The notes beneath the pieces were generated by a model. That model was not told the origin of the DNA and did no database searches. It saw nothing but the letters and a program-made list of their open reading frames with translations. A stretch of 5,776 nucleotides of DNA from JBFHKO01 sp041595355 (GTDB taxonomy: Bacteria; Pseudomonadota; Gammaproteobacteria; Enterobacterales; Aeromonadaceae): positions 1 through 5,776 of the forward strand of contig JBFHKO010000164.1 of assembly GCA_041595355.1 (NCBI GenBank), given 5' to 3'. The translations under genes and the position numbers were made by a program. Every line of letters begins with the position of its first letter. The first letter of the stretch is position 1. Shown in pieces: positions 1-5,776 of this stretch.

Positions 1-1775
1 CCATCGTCGACCGTTTCATCAAGCGCCAGAGCCAGCGTCCCAACGTCGACAAGCGCGATCCGGATATGCGGGTGCAGGTGCACCTCAAGCGGGGTGAGGT
101 GAATGTCACCCTGGATCTCTCCGGGCCGGCACTGCATCAGCGAGGTTATCGCGCCGGCACCGGCGAGGCGCCGCTCAAGGAGAACCTGGCGGCCGCCGTG
201 CTGGCGCGCAGTGGCTGGCAGGGTGAGCCGCTGCTCGATCCCATGTGCGGCTCCGGTACGCTCCTCATCGAGGCCGCCATGCAGCTCACCGACATGGCGC
301 CGGGGCTGTTGCGACGCCGCTTCGGCTTCGAGAGCTGGCTGCAGCACGACGGTGCCCTGTGGCAGAGCCTGCGCCTCGAAGCCCAGGTGCGCGCCAAGCG
401 TGGCCGCAACCAGCATGCCGATTGCCGGCTGCTGGGACATGACGAGGATCCGCGGGTGCTGGCCCGCGCCCGGGACAATGCCCGTGAGGCTGGCTTTGGG
501 GAGTTGATCCGCTTCGAGCAGATCGACATTGCCCATCTGCACAACCCCTGGCCGGGCGAGCGCGGCTTTCTTATCTGCAACCCGCCCTATGGCGAGCGCA
601 TGGGCGATTTTCCCGAGCTCATCAAGTTGTATCAGCAACTTGGCCAGAGTCTGCGCCGGGAGTTCCAGGGCTGGCGGGTCGGCATACTCTCCTCGTCGCC
701 GGACCTGTTGAGCTGCCTGCGTCTGCGCACCGAGAAGCAGTATCGCCTCTTCAACGGCGCCCTCGAGTGCCAGCTGCGCAACTACCAGATCGCCATGGAT
801 GCGGTCGAATCGACCAAGATGGTGGCGGAAGACTTTGCCAACCGGCTGCGCAAAAATCTGAAGGCGCTGGAAAAATGGGCCAAGCAGGAGGGGCTGGATG
901 CCTACCGCATCTACGATGCGGATCTGCCGGACTACAACGTGGCCATCGATCGCTACCTTGATTACCTGGTGATCCAGGAGTACGCACCGCCCAAACAGAT
1001 CCCCGAGCAAACGGCGCGGCAGCGGCTGCTGGATCTGGTGCAGGCCAGCATCGCCGTCACCGGGGTGCCCGGCTCGCGGGTGATACTGAAGGTGCGCGAG
1101 CGCCAGAAAGGGGAGTCCCAGTATCAGAAACTGGCCCAGCAGGGCGAGTTTCTCGAGGTGCAGGAGTACCAGGCGCGCCTGCGGGTCAACCTGCACGATT
1201 ACCTGGATACCGGTCTGTTCCTCGATCACCGTCTGACCCGCAAGCTCCTCGGCGAGCTGGCCGCCGGCAAGGATTTTCTCAACCTGTTTGCCTATACCGG
1301 CAGTGCCACTGTGCATGCGGCCCTCGGCGGCGCGCGTACCACCACCACGGTGGACATGTCCCGCACCTACCTCAACTGGGCGCGCGACAACCTGCGCCTG
1401 AACGGTTTTTCCGGCTGGCAGCACAAATTCGAGCAGGCGGATTGCCTGCATTGGCTGGCCCACTGCGAGCAGAGCTTCGATCTCATCTTCATCGATCCGC
1501 CGACGTTCTCCAACTCCAAGCGCATGGAGGCGAGTTTTGACGTGCAGCGCGACCACCTGCTGCTGATGGCGGATCTGAAACGCATTCTGGCACCGGGTGG
1601 CACCCTGGTGTTTTCCAACAACAAGCGTCACTTCAAGCTGGATATGGCCGGCCTGGAGGCGCTGGGGCTGCAGGCCAGCAACATCAGCGAGCGGACCCTG
1701 CCGAAGGATTTTGCGCGCAACCCCCATATTCACAATTGCTGGCTGATCCACCACCAGGATGAGACCGGCGCATGA
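1..1775 (+). CDS. rlmL: RlmKL: bifunctional 23S rRNA (guanine-N2/N7) methyltransferase, 5'-truncated by window edge
   Basis: This cytoplasmic SAM-dependent enzyme is known to make m2G2445 (RlmL half) and m7G2069 (RlmK half) in the 23S rRNA peptidyl-transferase region. The reading frame is open from base 3, upstream of the first in-window ATG at 66. The residues coded there (IVDRF... RPNVD) match the family, so the ATG at 66 is internal and the true start lies upstream. About 590 codons are present. The E. coli protein is about 702 residues, so roughly 110-120 N-terminal residues, most of the THUMP domain, are missing. The end of THUMP is visible (VQVHLKRGEVNVTLDLSG). The first Rossmann methyltransferase has the SAM motif DPMCGSGT at 237-260 and the catalytic NPPYGER at 579-599. 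The second has NLFAYTGSA around 1281-1307 and DPPTFSNSK at 1494-1520. Both halves look intact, with no frameshift. The stop TGA (1773-1775) overlaps the next start as ATGA, indicating translational coupling. Confidence 0.96.
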   Translation, partial: IVDRFIKRQSQRPNVDKRDPDMRVQVHLKRGEVNVTLDLSGPALHQRGYRAGTGEAPLKENLAAAVLARSGWQGEPLLDPMCGSGTLLIEAAMQLTDMAPGLLRRRFGFESWLQHDGALWQSLRLEAQVRAKRGRNQHADCRLLGHDEDPRVLARARDNAREAGFGELIRFEQIDIAHLHNPWPGERGFLICNPPYGERMGDFPELIKLYQQLGQSLRREFQGWRVGILSSSPDLLSCLRLRTEKQYRLFNGALECQLRNYQIAMDAVESTKMVAEDFANRLRKNLKALEKWAKQEGLDAYRIYDADLPDYNVAIDRYLDYLVIQEYAPPKQIPEQTARQRLLDLVQASIAVTGVPGSRVILKVRERQKGESQYQKLAQQGEFLEVQEYQARLRVNLHDYLDTGLFLDHRLTRKLLGELAAGKDFLNLFAYTGSATVHAALGGARTTTTVDMSRTYLNWARDNLRLNGFSGWQHKFEQADCLHWLAHCEQSFDLIFIDPPTFSNSKRMEASFDVQRDHLLLMADLKRILAPGGTLVFSNNKRHFKLDMAGLEALGLQASNISERTLPKDFARNPHIHNCWLIHHQDETGA

Positions 1776-1993
1776 GCTGGGCGCAGCGGTTCCATTCCGA
1801 TGGTGGTCACCTGTGGGAGACCGCCTGGCAGCCGCTGACCGACACCGGTCTGGCCGGGCAGGTCGAGCGCCAGGAGATAGTGGCGCGCTGTCGCCCCCGC
1901 ACTCCCGTGTTGCGACGCATGCGGGATGATCGGGAGCTGGATTGGCCCTTTGCGCCGCAGCAGTTGTTGGCTTTTTATCACGAGACCAAATGA
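1772..1993 (+). CDS. Small glutaredoxin-like (DUF836-type) protein lacking the CxxC cysteines
   Basis: A 73-residue product is encoded between rlmL and uup, the slot where Vibrio and Aeromonas relatives carry a small glutaredoxin-family gene. The C-terminal part fits that family well: RTPVLRR (residues 43-49) holds the cis-proline TP, and RELDWPF (54-60) then QQLLAFY is the usual acidic/WPF ending. The N-terminal part, RFHSDGGHLWE (6-16), aligns with the usual LYSTxGCHLCE active-site strand and loop, but both cysteines are replaced: Gly12 (GGT, 1805-1807) and Trp15 (TGG, 1814-1816). The segment between VER (31-33) and IVARCRPRTPV is some 8 residues shorter than I expect. The only cysteine is Cys40. 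Thiol-disulfide chemistry of the normal kind is therefore unlikely. It could be a decaying gene, or a protein kept for another role or for coupling translation of uup. The start ATG overlaps the rlmL stop, with AGGA at 1757-1760 as a weak ribosome site. The stop TGA overlaps the uup start. The family assignment rests on remembered consensus, not a search. Confidence 0.7.
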   Translation: MSWAQRFHSDGGHLWETAWQPLTDTGLAGQVERQEIVARCRPRTPVLRRMRDDRELDWPFAPQQLLAFYHETK

Positions 1994-3906
1994 TGGCAAT
2001 CTTATCCCTGCAACAGGCCTATCTTTCCTACAGCATGGCGCCGCTGCTCGACCATGTGGATCTGCAAATCGAGGCCGGCGAGCGCCTCTGTCTGGTAGGG
2101 CGCAATGGCGCCGGCAAGTCGACCCTGCTCAAGGCCATTGCCGGTGAGCTGCAGCTTGATGACGGCCGGCGCACTCACCTGCAGGATCTCAAGATAGCGC
2201 GGCTGGAGCAGGATCCGCCCCAGAGCTCGCCGGACAGCGTGTTCGACTATGTGGCCCAGGGGCTGGCCGGTGTCGGTGCCTTGCTGCAAGCCTACCATCA
2301 GCAGTCGCAGCGGGTGGCCCGTGAGCCCAGCGAGGGCAACCTAAGGGCCCTGAGCCGCCTGCAGGAGCAACTGGATCATCAGCAGGGCTGGCAGTTCGAG
2401 ACCCGCATCCGCCAGGTGCTCAGCCTGCTGCAGCTGGATCCGGACATCAGTCTGCAGCAGCTCTCCGGCGGCTGGTTGCGCAAGGTGGCCTTCGCCCGCG
2501 CCCTGGCCGGTGATCCCGATCTGCTGCTGCTCGATGAGCCGACCAACCACCTCGATATCGGCGCCATCGACTGGCTGGAGTCCTTTCTCAAGGAGTTTCG
2601 CGGGGCCATCGTCTTCATCAGTCACGATCGGGAGTTCATCCACCGGCTGGCGACCCGCATCGTGGATCTGGATCGCGGCCAGCTCACCTCCTGGCCCGGC
2701 AACTACGATCAGTATCTGGAAGGCAAGGAGGAGTGGCTGCGGGTCGAGGCGCTGCAGCAGGCTGAATTCGACAAGAAGCTGGCCCAGGAAGAAGCCTGGA
2801 TCCGCCAGGGGGTCAAGGCACGCCGTACCCGCAACGAAGGGCGGGTTCGAGCGTTGAAGGCCCTGCGCATGCAACGCCAGCAGCGCCGCGAGCAGCAGGG
2901 CAAGGCCAACCTGCAGCTGGACGAGCGGCTGCGCTCGGGCAAGCTGGTGTTCGAGGGGGAGGACGTCTGCTATCGCCTCGACGAGCGCACCCTGATCGAC
3001 CATTTCAGCTTTCAGGTGCAGCGGGGCGACAAGATTGCCCTCATCGGTCCCAATGGTTGCGGCAAGACCACGCTCATCAAGCTGTTGCTTGGCCAGTTGC
3101 AGCCGCATGAGGGCACGGTACGTACCGGTACCAAGCTTGAAGTGGCCTACTTCGACCAGTACCGCCAGCAGCTGGATCCGGAAAAAACCGTGGTCGACAA
3201 CCTGGCTGAAGGGCGCCAGGAGGTGGAGTTCGGTGGCCGGCGCCGGCATGTGCTGGGTTACTTGCAGGACTTCCTGTTCGAACCCAAGCGGGCGCTGACG
3301 CCGGTGAAGGCGCTCTCCGGCGGCGAGAAGAATCGCCTGCTGCTGGCCCGGTTGTTCCTCAAGCCCTGCAACCTGCTGATCCTGGATGAGCCGACCAACG
3401 ATCTGGATATCGAGACCCTGGAGCTGCTGGAAGAGTTGCTGGCCGACTACCAGGGCACCCTGCTGCTGGTCAGCCATGATCGCCGCTTCATCGACAATAC
3501 CGTCACCCACAGCTGGTTCTTCGAAGGGGATGGTCGCATCACCGAATATGTGGGCGGCTATGCCGATTTGATGTACGCCCGGGGCCAGAAGGCTGTCGCC
3601 ACTGTGGTGGCCGCCCCGGTCCCGGAGGCGGAGATGCCCAGCCAGGCGAAAGCCACGCCAGCCCAGAAGAAAAACCGTAAACTCTCCTACAAGTTGCAGC
3701 TGGAGCTGGAAGGGCTGCCGGCGCGACTGGAGCAACTGGAGAGCCAGCTGGAGGCGCTCCAGAGTCAGATCAATACGCCCGATTTCTTCAACCGACCGAG
3801 CAGCGAGACGCAACCCATACTGGATGCGCTGGCTCAGGCCGAAACCGAACTGGACGAGGCCTTCGAGCGCTGGGAAGCGCTGGAGGCGATGAAAAATGAG
3901 GAGTAA
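1990..3906 (+). CDS. uup: Uup: ABC-F family ATPase
   Basis: Uup is a soluble, non-transporting ABC-F ATPase. In E. coli it is linked to ribosome function or assembly and to lowered precise excision of transposons, and its C-terminal domain binds DNA. The 638-residue product is close to the E. coli length and resembles it throughout. Domain 1 has Walker A GRNGAGKST (37-45), signature LSGGWLRK (158-165), Walker B LLLLDEPTNHLD (178-189) and the switch histidine in ISHD (212). A charged ABC-F linker (about 243-305) includes KARRTRNEGRVRALK. Domain 2 has GPNGCGKTT (353-361), LSGGEKNR (442-449), LLILDEPTNDLD (462-473) and SHD (495-497). There is no membrane segment, as expected. An Ala/Pro-rich hinge (about 534-560) leads to the C-terminal coiled coil (about 565-638). 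I chose ATG 1990 because family homology begins there; the adjacent ATG at 1993 is equally possible, and extending to the in-frame ATG at 1942 adds 16 unrelated residues. The start overlaps the preceding stop. Confidence 0.96.
   Translation: MMAILSLQQAYLSYSMAPLLDHVDLQIEAGERLCLVGRNGAGKSTLLKAIAGELQLDDGRRTHLQDLKIARLEQDPPQSSPDSVFDYVAQGLAGVGALLQAYHQQSQRVAREPSEGNLRALSRLQEQLDHQQGWQFETRIRQVLSLLQLDPDISLQQLSGGWLRKVAFARALAGDPDLLLLDEPTNHLDIGAIDWLESFLKEFRGAIVFISHDREFIHRLATRIVDLDRGQLTSWPGNYDQYLEGKEEWLRVEALQQAEFDKKLAQEEAWIRQGVKARRTRNEGRVRALKALRMQRQQRREQQGKANLQLDERLRSGKLVFEGEDVCYRLDERTLIDHFSFQVQRGDKIALIGPNGCGKTTLIKLLLGQLQPHEGTVRTGTKLEVAYFDQYRQQLDPEKTVVDNLAEGRQEVEFGGRRRHVLGYLQDFLFEPKRALTPVKALSGGEKNRLLLARLFLKPCNLLILDEPTNDLDIETLELLEELLADYQGTLLLVSHDRRFIDNTVTHSWFFEGDGRITEYVGGYADLMYARGQKAVATVVAAPVPEAEMPSQAKATPAQKKNRKLSYKLQLELEGLPARLEQLESQLEALQSQINTPDFFNRPSSETQPILDALAQAETELDEAFERWEALEAMKNEE
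3898..3903 (+). promoter_or_regulatory. Ribosome binding site GAGGAG for the DUF3466 gene
   Basis: GAGGAG lies inside the last codons of uup, 10 bases before ATG 3914, and supports that start. A competing GGAGG at 3882-3886 sits 9 bases before the in-frame ATG 3896, so initiation six codons upstream cannot be excluded. Both would give a protein with a basic N-terminus and the same hydrophobic signal-peptide core. Confidence 0.6.
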
Positions 3907-3913
3907 CCCCTTG

Positions 3914-5626
3914 ATGAGACATCAACTGAGCCTGCTGGCTGCGTTGGGCCTGCTGGCCGGGGCGGCCCAGGCCGCTCAGGACCCTTTCTATTCCATCACC
4001 GAGGTCGCGACGTCCGAGGATACCGCTGGGGCCGGTTTCGGCCCCTGGGCCGTCGGCATGGCCACCGGCAGCAGCACCCGCGATGCGGTGCTGAGCCGGG
4101 CCAGCAACAATGACGGTTACTCGTTCTTCAACATGGCGCCCATGGCGCTGGATCTGGCCCATCGGCATCGCTACGAGCAGGGCTGCACTGCCGTGCTGGC
4201 CAGCGCTGTCTGCAGTGCCTATTGGGATGGCATGGACAATGGCGCCTACCAGTGGCGTGCCGATACGCTGAGCTATGTTTCCCAGACCTGGAGCCTGCTG
4301 GATGGCAGCCTGTCCGACGAGCAGGACGGTATCCTCACCCGGCTTGGCGAAACGAAATACGAGGCGGTGGGCTACAAGGTGGCCGTCAGCCCGACCAGCG
4401 ACAGCAACTACTACCCGCGTACCGGCCTGCTGCGCCTGGCGTCAGGGGATATCGAGCTGACCTCCGGCGAGGATCCGGATTCAGTCGGCGGTTTTGCCAG
4501 TGCCTACAGCCTGCTCAAGCTGGATGATGATCGCTACCTGGTGGGCGGCACCGCCAACACCTCCGTGAGCCCGCCCGATAGCGCGCTGGAACTCTGCTAC
4601 GAGGGCGACGCGGACGAACATTATCTCTGCCCGGGCTTCAACACCCAGGCGGCGCTCTGGCTGGTGGACCCGTCGGACAGTGCCACCACCTCCTACGAGA
4701 GCGTGCAGGCCAGCGCCTATGACGAAGACGACGCTGACATGTTGCAGACGGCGGCGGTGCAAGGGTTGGCCGAGGTCGACGGCAGCTACTGGGCGGTGGG
4801 TTACTCCTCGCACATCTACGATGGCAGCAGCTCGACCGGTGAGCGCAACCTGGCCGTCTTCTGGCCGATCAGCCTGAGCGATGAGGGTGTCTCGCTGGGG
4901 GATCTGCAGCAGATACCGCTGGATGCGGGGGTGCCGGCCGAGGGGGATGGCGTGCTGCGCCACAGCTGGGCCCTGGCCATCAACGACAACGGCTGGGTGA
5001 TTGGCAACCAGCAGTACGGCACGGCCAAGGGGCGCAACCTGCCGATCGAGATGTTCGTCTACCAGATTGGCAGCAGCGGCAACGCTGCGGTACCTTTTGC
5101 TGATGCGCCCTCCACGGGCAGCAACTCCGAGGCGGCGGCACTCAACAACGTCAACCAGGTGGTGGGCTGGCGCGACGAGCGCAGCGAGACCCAGCCGGTT
5201 TACCAGGGCAGCCCGCGGCTGCAGGAAGCCTTCCTCTACAACATCGACAGCGGCAACAGCTGGCGGCTCAATGACCTCATCTGCGGCCGGGATGAGGCCG
5301 GCAGTGCCAGCTGTGCCATCGATGGCAAGTATTACTACATCGCCTATGCCAATGCGATAAACGACGATGGCAGCATCGCCGCCACCGCCTATCGCTACGA
5401 CAGCTACGATGACTGGGCCAATCGCAACAACCCGACTACGGTCAGCATCCTGCTGAACAAGAACAGCGCGTTCGAAGACGGTGATGTGCCCGATTCGCTC
5501 GTGGTCACCAATGCGCTGCCGGCCAATGACTATGGTGCCAGCTCCGGCGGTGGGGCCCTGGGGGCCCCCTGGGTACTGTTGCTGGGGGGAGTGGGGCTCT
5601 TTAGAGTCTTGCGGCGCAAAAAATAA
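3914..5626 (+). CDS. Exported DUF3466-family protein with GlyGly-CTERM sorting signal
   Basis: The function is unknown. Position directly after uup, size (570 residues) and architecture match the DUF3466 proteins of Vibrio, Shewanella and Aeromonas relatives. Residues 1-20 form a Sec signal peptide: basic MRHQ, a Leu/Ala-rich core, and a predicted cut after AQA (20), before AQDPFYSI. The mature part is strongly acidic, rich in Asp, Ser, Gly and Tyr. It has exactly six cysteines in three close pairs (91/100, 228/239, 457/467), which suits disulfides outside the cytoplasm. Segments such as ALAINDNGWVIGN (353-365), AAALNNVNQVVGW (407-419) and ANAINDDGSIAA (479-490) resemble the HAF-type extracellular repeat (A-x-x-IN-x-x-G-x-VVG), suggesting a beta-rich, possibly propeller-like fold. 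The C-terminus (543-570) is SSGGG, a hydrophobic helix, then RRKK, the pattern of GlyGly-CTERM proteins cut by rhombosortase. ATG 3914 was chosen for its GAGGAG site and 7-base gap from uup; ATG 3896 would add six residues and overlap uup by 11 bases. Confidence 0.88.
   Translation: MRHQLSLLAALGLLAGAAQAAQDPFYSITEVATSEDTAGAGFGPWAVGMATGSSTRDAVLSRASNNDGYSFFNMAPMALDLAHRHRYEQGCTAVLASAVCSAYWDGMDNGAYQWRADTLSYVSQTWSLLDGSLSDEQDGILTRLGETKYEAVGYKVAVSPTSDSNYYPRTGLLRLASGDIELTSGEDPDSVGGFASAYSLLKLDDDRYLVGGTANTSVSPPDSALELCYEGDADEHYLCPGFNTQAALWLVDPSDSATTSYESVQASAYDEDDADMLQTAAVQGLAEVDGSYWAVGYSSHIYDGSSSTGERNLAVFWPISLSDEGVSLGDLQQIPLDAGVPAEGDGVLRHSWALAINDNGWVIGNQQYGTAKGRNLPIEMFVYQIGSSGNAAVPFADAPSTGSNSEAAALNNVNQVVGWRDERSETQPVYQGSPRLQEAFLYNIDSGNSWRLNDLICGRDEAGSASCAIDGKYYYIAYANAINDDGSIAATAYRYDSYDDWANRNNPTTVSILLNKNSAFEDGDVPDSLVVTNALPANDYGASSGGGALGAPWVLLLGGVGLFRVLRRKK
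5540..5623 (+). other. GlyGly-CTERM sorting signal (C-terminal 28 codons of the DUF3466 gene)
   Basis: The segment codes for a Ser/Gly stretch SSGGG, then a hydrophobic segment (APWVLLLGGVGLF, residues 551-563), then the basic tail RVLRRKK. In this tripartite class the helix is known to be cleaved by a rhomboid-type protease, rhombosortase, after which the protein is attached to or released from the cell surface, often via type II secretion. No rhombosortase gene is in the window. The alternative is a plain C-terminal membrane anchor. Confidence 0.75.
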
Positions 5627-5641
5627 AAGTCATTATTTTTT
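5618..5641 (+). repeat. A/T-only inverted repeat spanning the DUF3466 stop codon
   Basis: AAAAAATAA (5618-5626, including the TAA stop) is perfectly complementary to TTATTTTTT (5633-5641), with a six-base loop AAGTCA. An A-U-only stem of nine pairs is weak in RNA. It could be a 3'-end protective or accessory termination element, or simply chance in AT-rich DNA. Confidence 0.35.
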
Positions 5642-5725
5642 AATGGATTAGAGACGGTACGTCGCGCAGGCTCTCATTTTTCCAATCTGTGCAATTGATC
5701 TCTCCTCTCAAGTTCGATATTTACT

Positions 5726-5766
5726 AAAGACGACGGCGCTGCAAAACGGCCTGTCGTCTTTTTTTT
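5726..5766 (+). terminator. Rho-independent terminator
   Basis: AAAGACGAC (5726-5734) pairs perfectly with GTCGTCTTT (5753-5761), and the T run 5759-5766 has eight uninterrupted Ts. The 18-base interior (5735-5752) can pair further, GGC with GCC, so the hairpin is probably longer than nine pairs. The strong T run on this strand alone shows it ends + strand transcription, about 100 bases after the DUF3466 stop. It is the likely end of the rlmL-uup-DUF3466 transcript. Confidence 0.85.
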
Positions 5767-5776
5767 CAGAATTGAA

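Noticed and set aside
1942..1989. Upstream in-frame ATG that would extend uup by 16 residues
   Set aside because: The extra residues do not resemble the Uup N-terminus and would overlap the small gene by 52 bases. Homology begins at the ATG pair 1990/1993.
2341..3813. A 490-codon open frame on the - strand opposite uup
   Set aside because: It lies wholly antisense to a well-conserved ABC-F gene. Its translation is rich in Leu, Gln and Ala without any recognisable motif, as expected from the complement of high-GC codons (CTG/CAG). No ribosome site or independent support was seen.
4481..4963. A 160-codon - strand open frame opposite the DUF3466 gene
   Set aside because: It is antisense to a gene with clear signal peptide and sorting signal. 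It has no motif and is typical of shadow frames in GC-rich DNA.
5687..5711. CRP-like TGTGC-N6-TCTCT and FNR-like TTGAT...TCAA sequences
   Set aside because: Only one half-site fits CRP, and the spacing is wrong for FNR.
5695..5723. Promoter-like TTGATC (5695-5700) with GATATT or TATTTA 15-17 bases downstream
   Set aside because: The -10 match is poor, and transcription would start inside the terminator hairpin. It is probably chance in AT-rich DNA.
1..5776. Mobile elements, CRISPR arrays, tRNA or rRNA genes
   Set aside because: I saw no transposase, regular direct-repeat array, cloverleaf or rRNA sequence; the window is a continuous conserved operon.

Overview
The window is high-GC, dense gammaproteobacterial DNA in which every gene reads on the + strand. 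Gene content and order (rlmKL, a small glutaredoxin-like gene, uup, a DUF3466/GlyGly-CTERM protein) resemble the rlmL-uup neighbourhood of the Vibrionaceae/Aeromonadaceae. With the high GC this suggests an Aeromonas-like member of the Aeromonadales. The taxon is an inference from gene order, protein resemblance and base composition, since no database search was possible.

Layout: positions 1-1775 hold the 3' part of rlmKL (fused 23S rRNA methyltransferase, 5' end outside the window). Positions 1772-1993 hold a 73-codon gene that appears to be a decayed or repurposed glutaredoxin-like (DUF836) protein without its CxxC cysteines. Positions 1990-3906 hold uup, an ABC-F ATPase with two complete nucleotide-binding domains and a C-terminal coiled coil. 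Positions 3914-5626 hold a secreted, acidic DUF3466-type protein with a signal peptide, three spaced cysteine pairs, HAF-like repeats and a C-terminal GlyGly-CTERM sorting signal. A 150-base AT-richer tail follows, ending in a strong intrinsic terminator at 5726-5766.

The first three genes are joined by ATGA stop/start overlaps, and the fourth starts 7 bases after uup stops (or overlaps it by 11 if the upstream ATG is used). They are very likely one translationally coupled transcription unit whose promoter lies upstream of the window. Two members act on the ribosome (RlmKL on 23S rRNA, Uup as an ABC-F factor). The DUF3466 protein is predicted to be exported and surface-sorted, and its link to the others is unknown. 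I do not see an obvious new multi-gene system. The most interesting items are the active-site-less glutaredoxin-like protein and the architecture of the uncharacterised DUF3466 protein.
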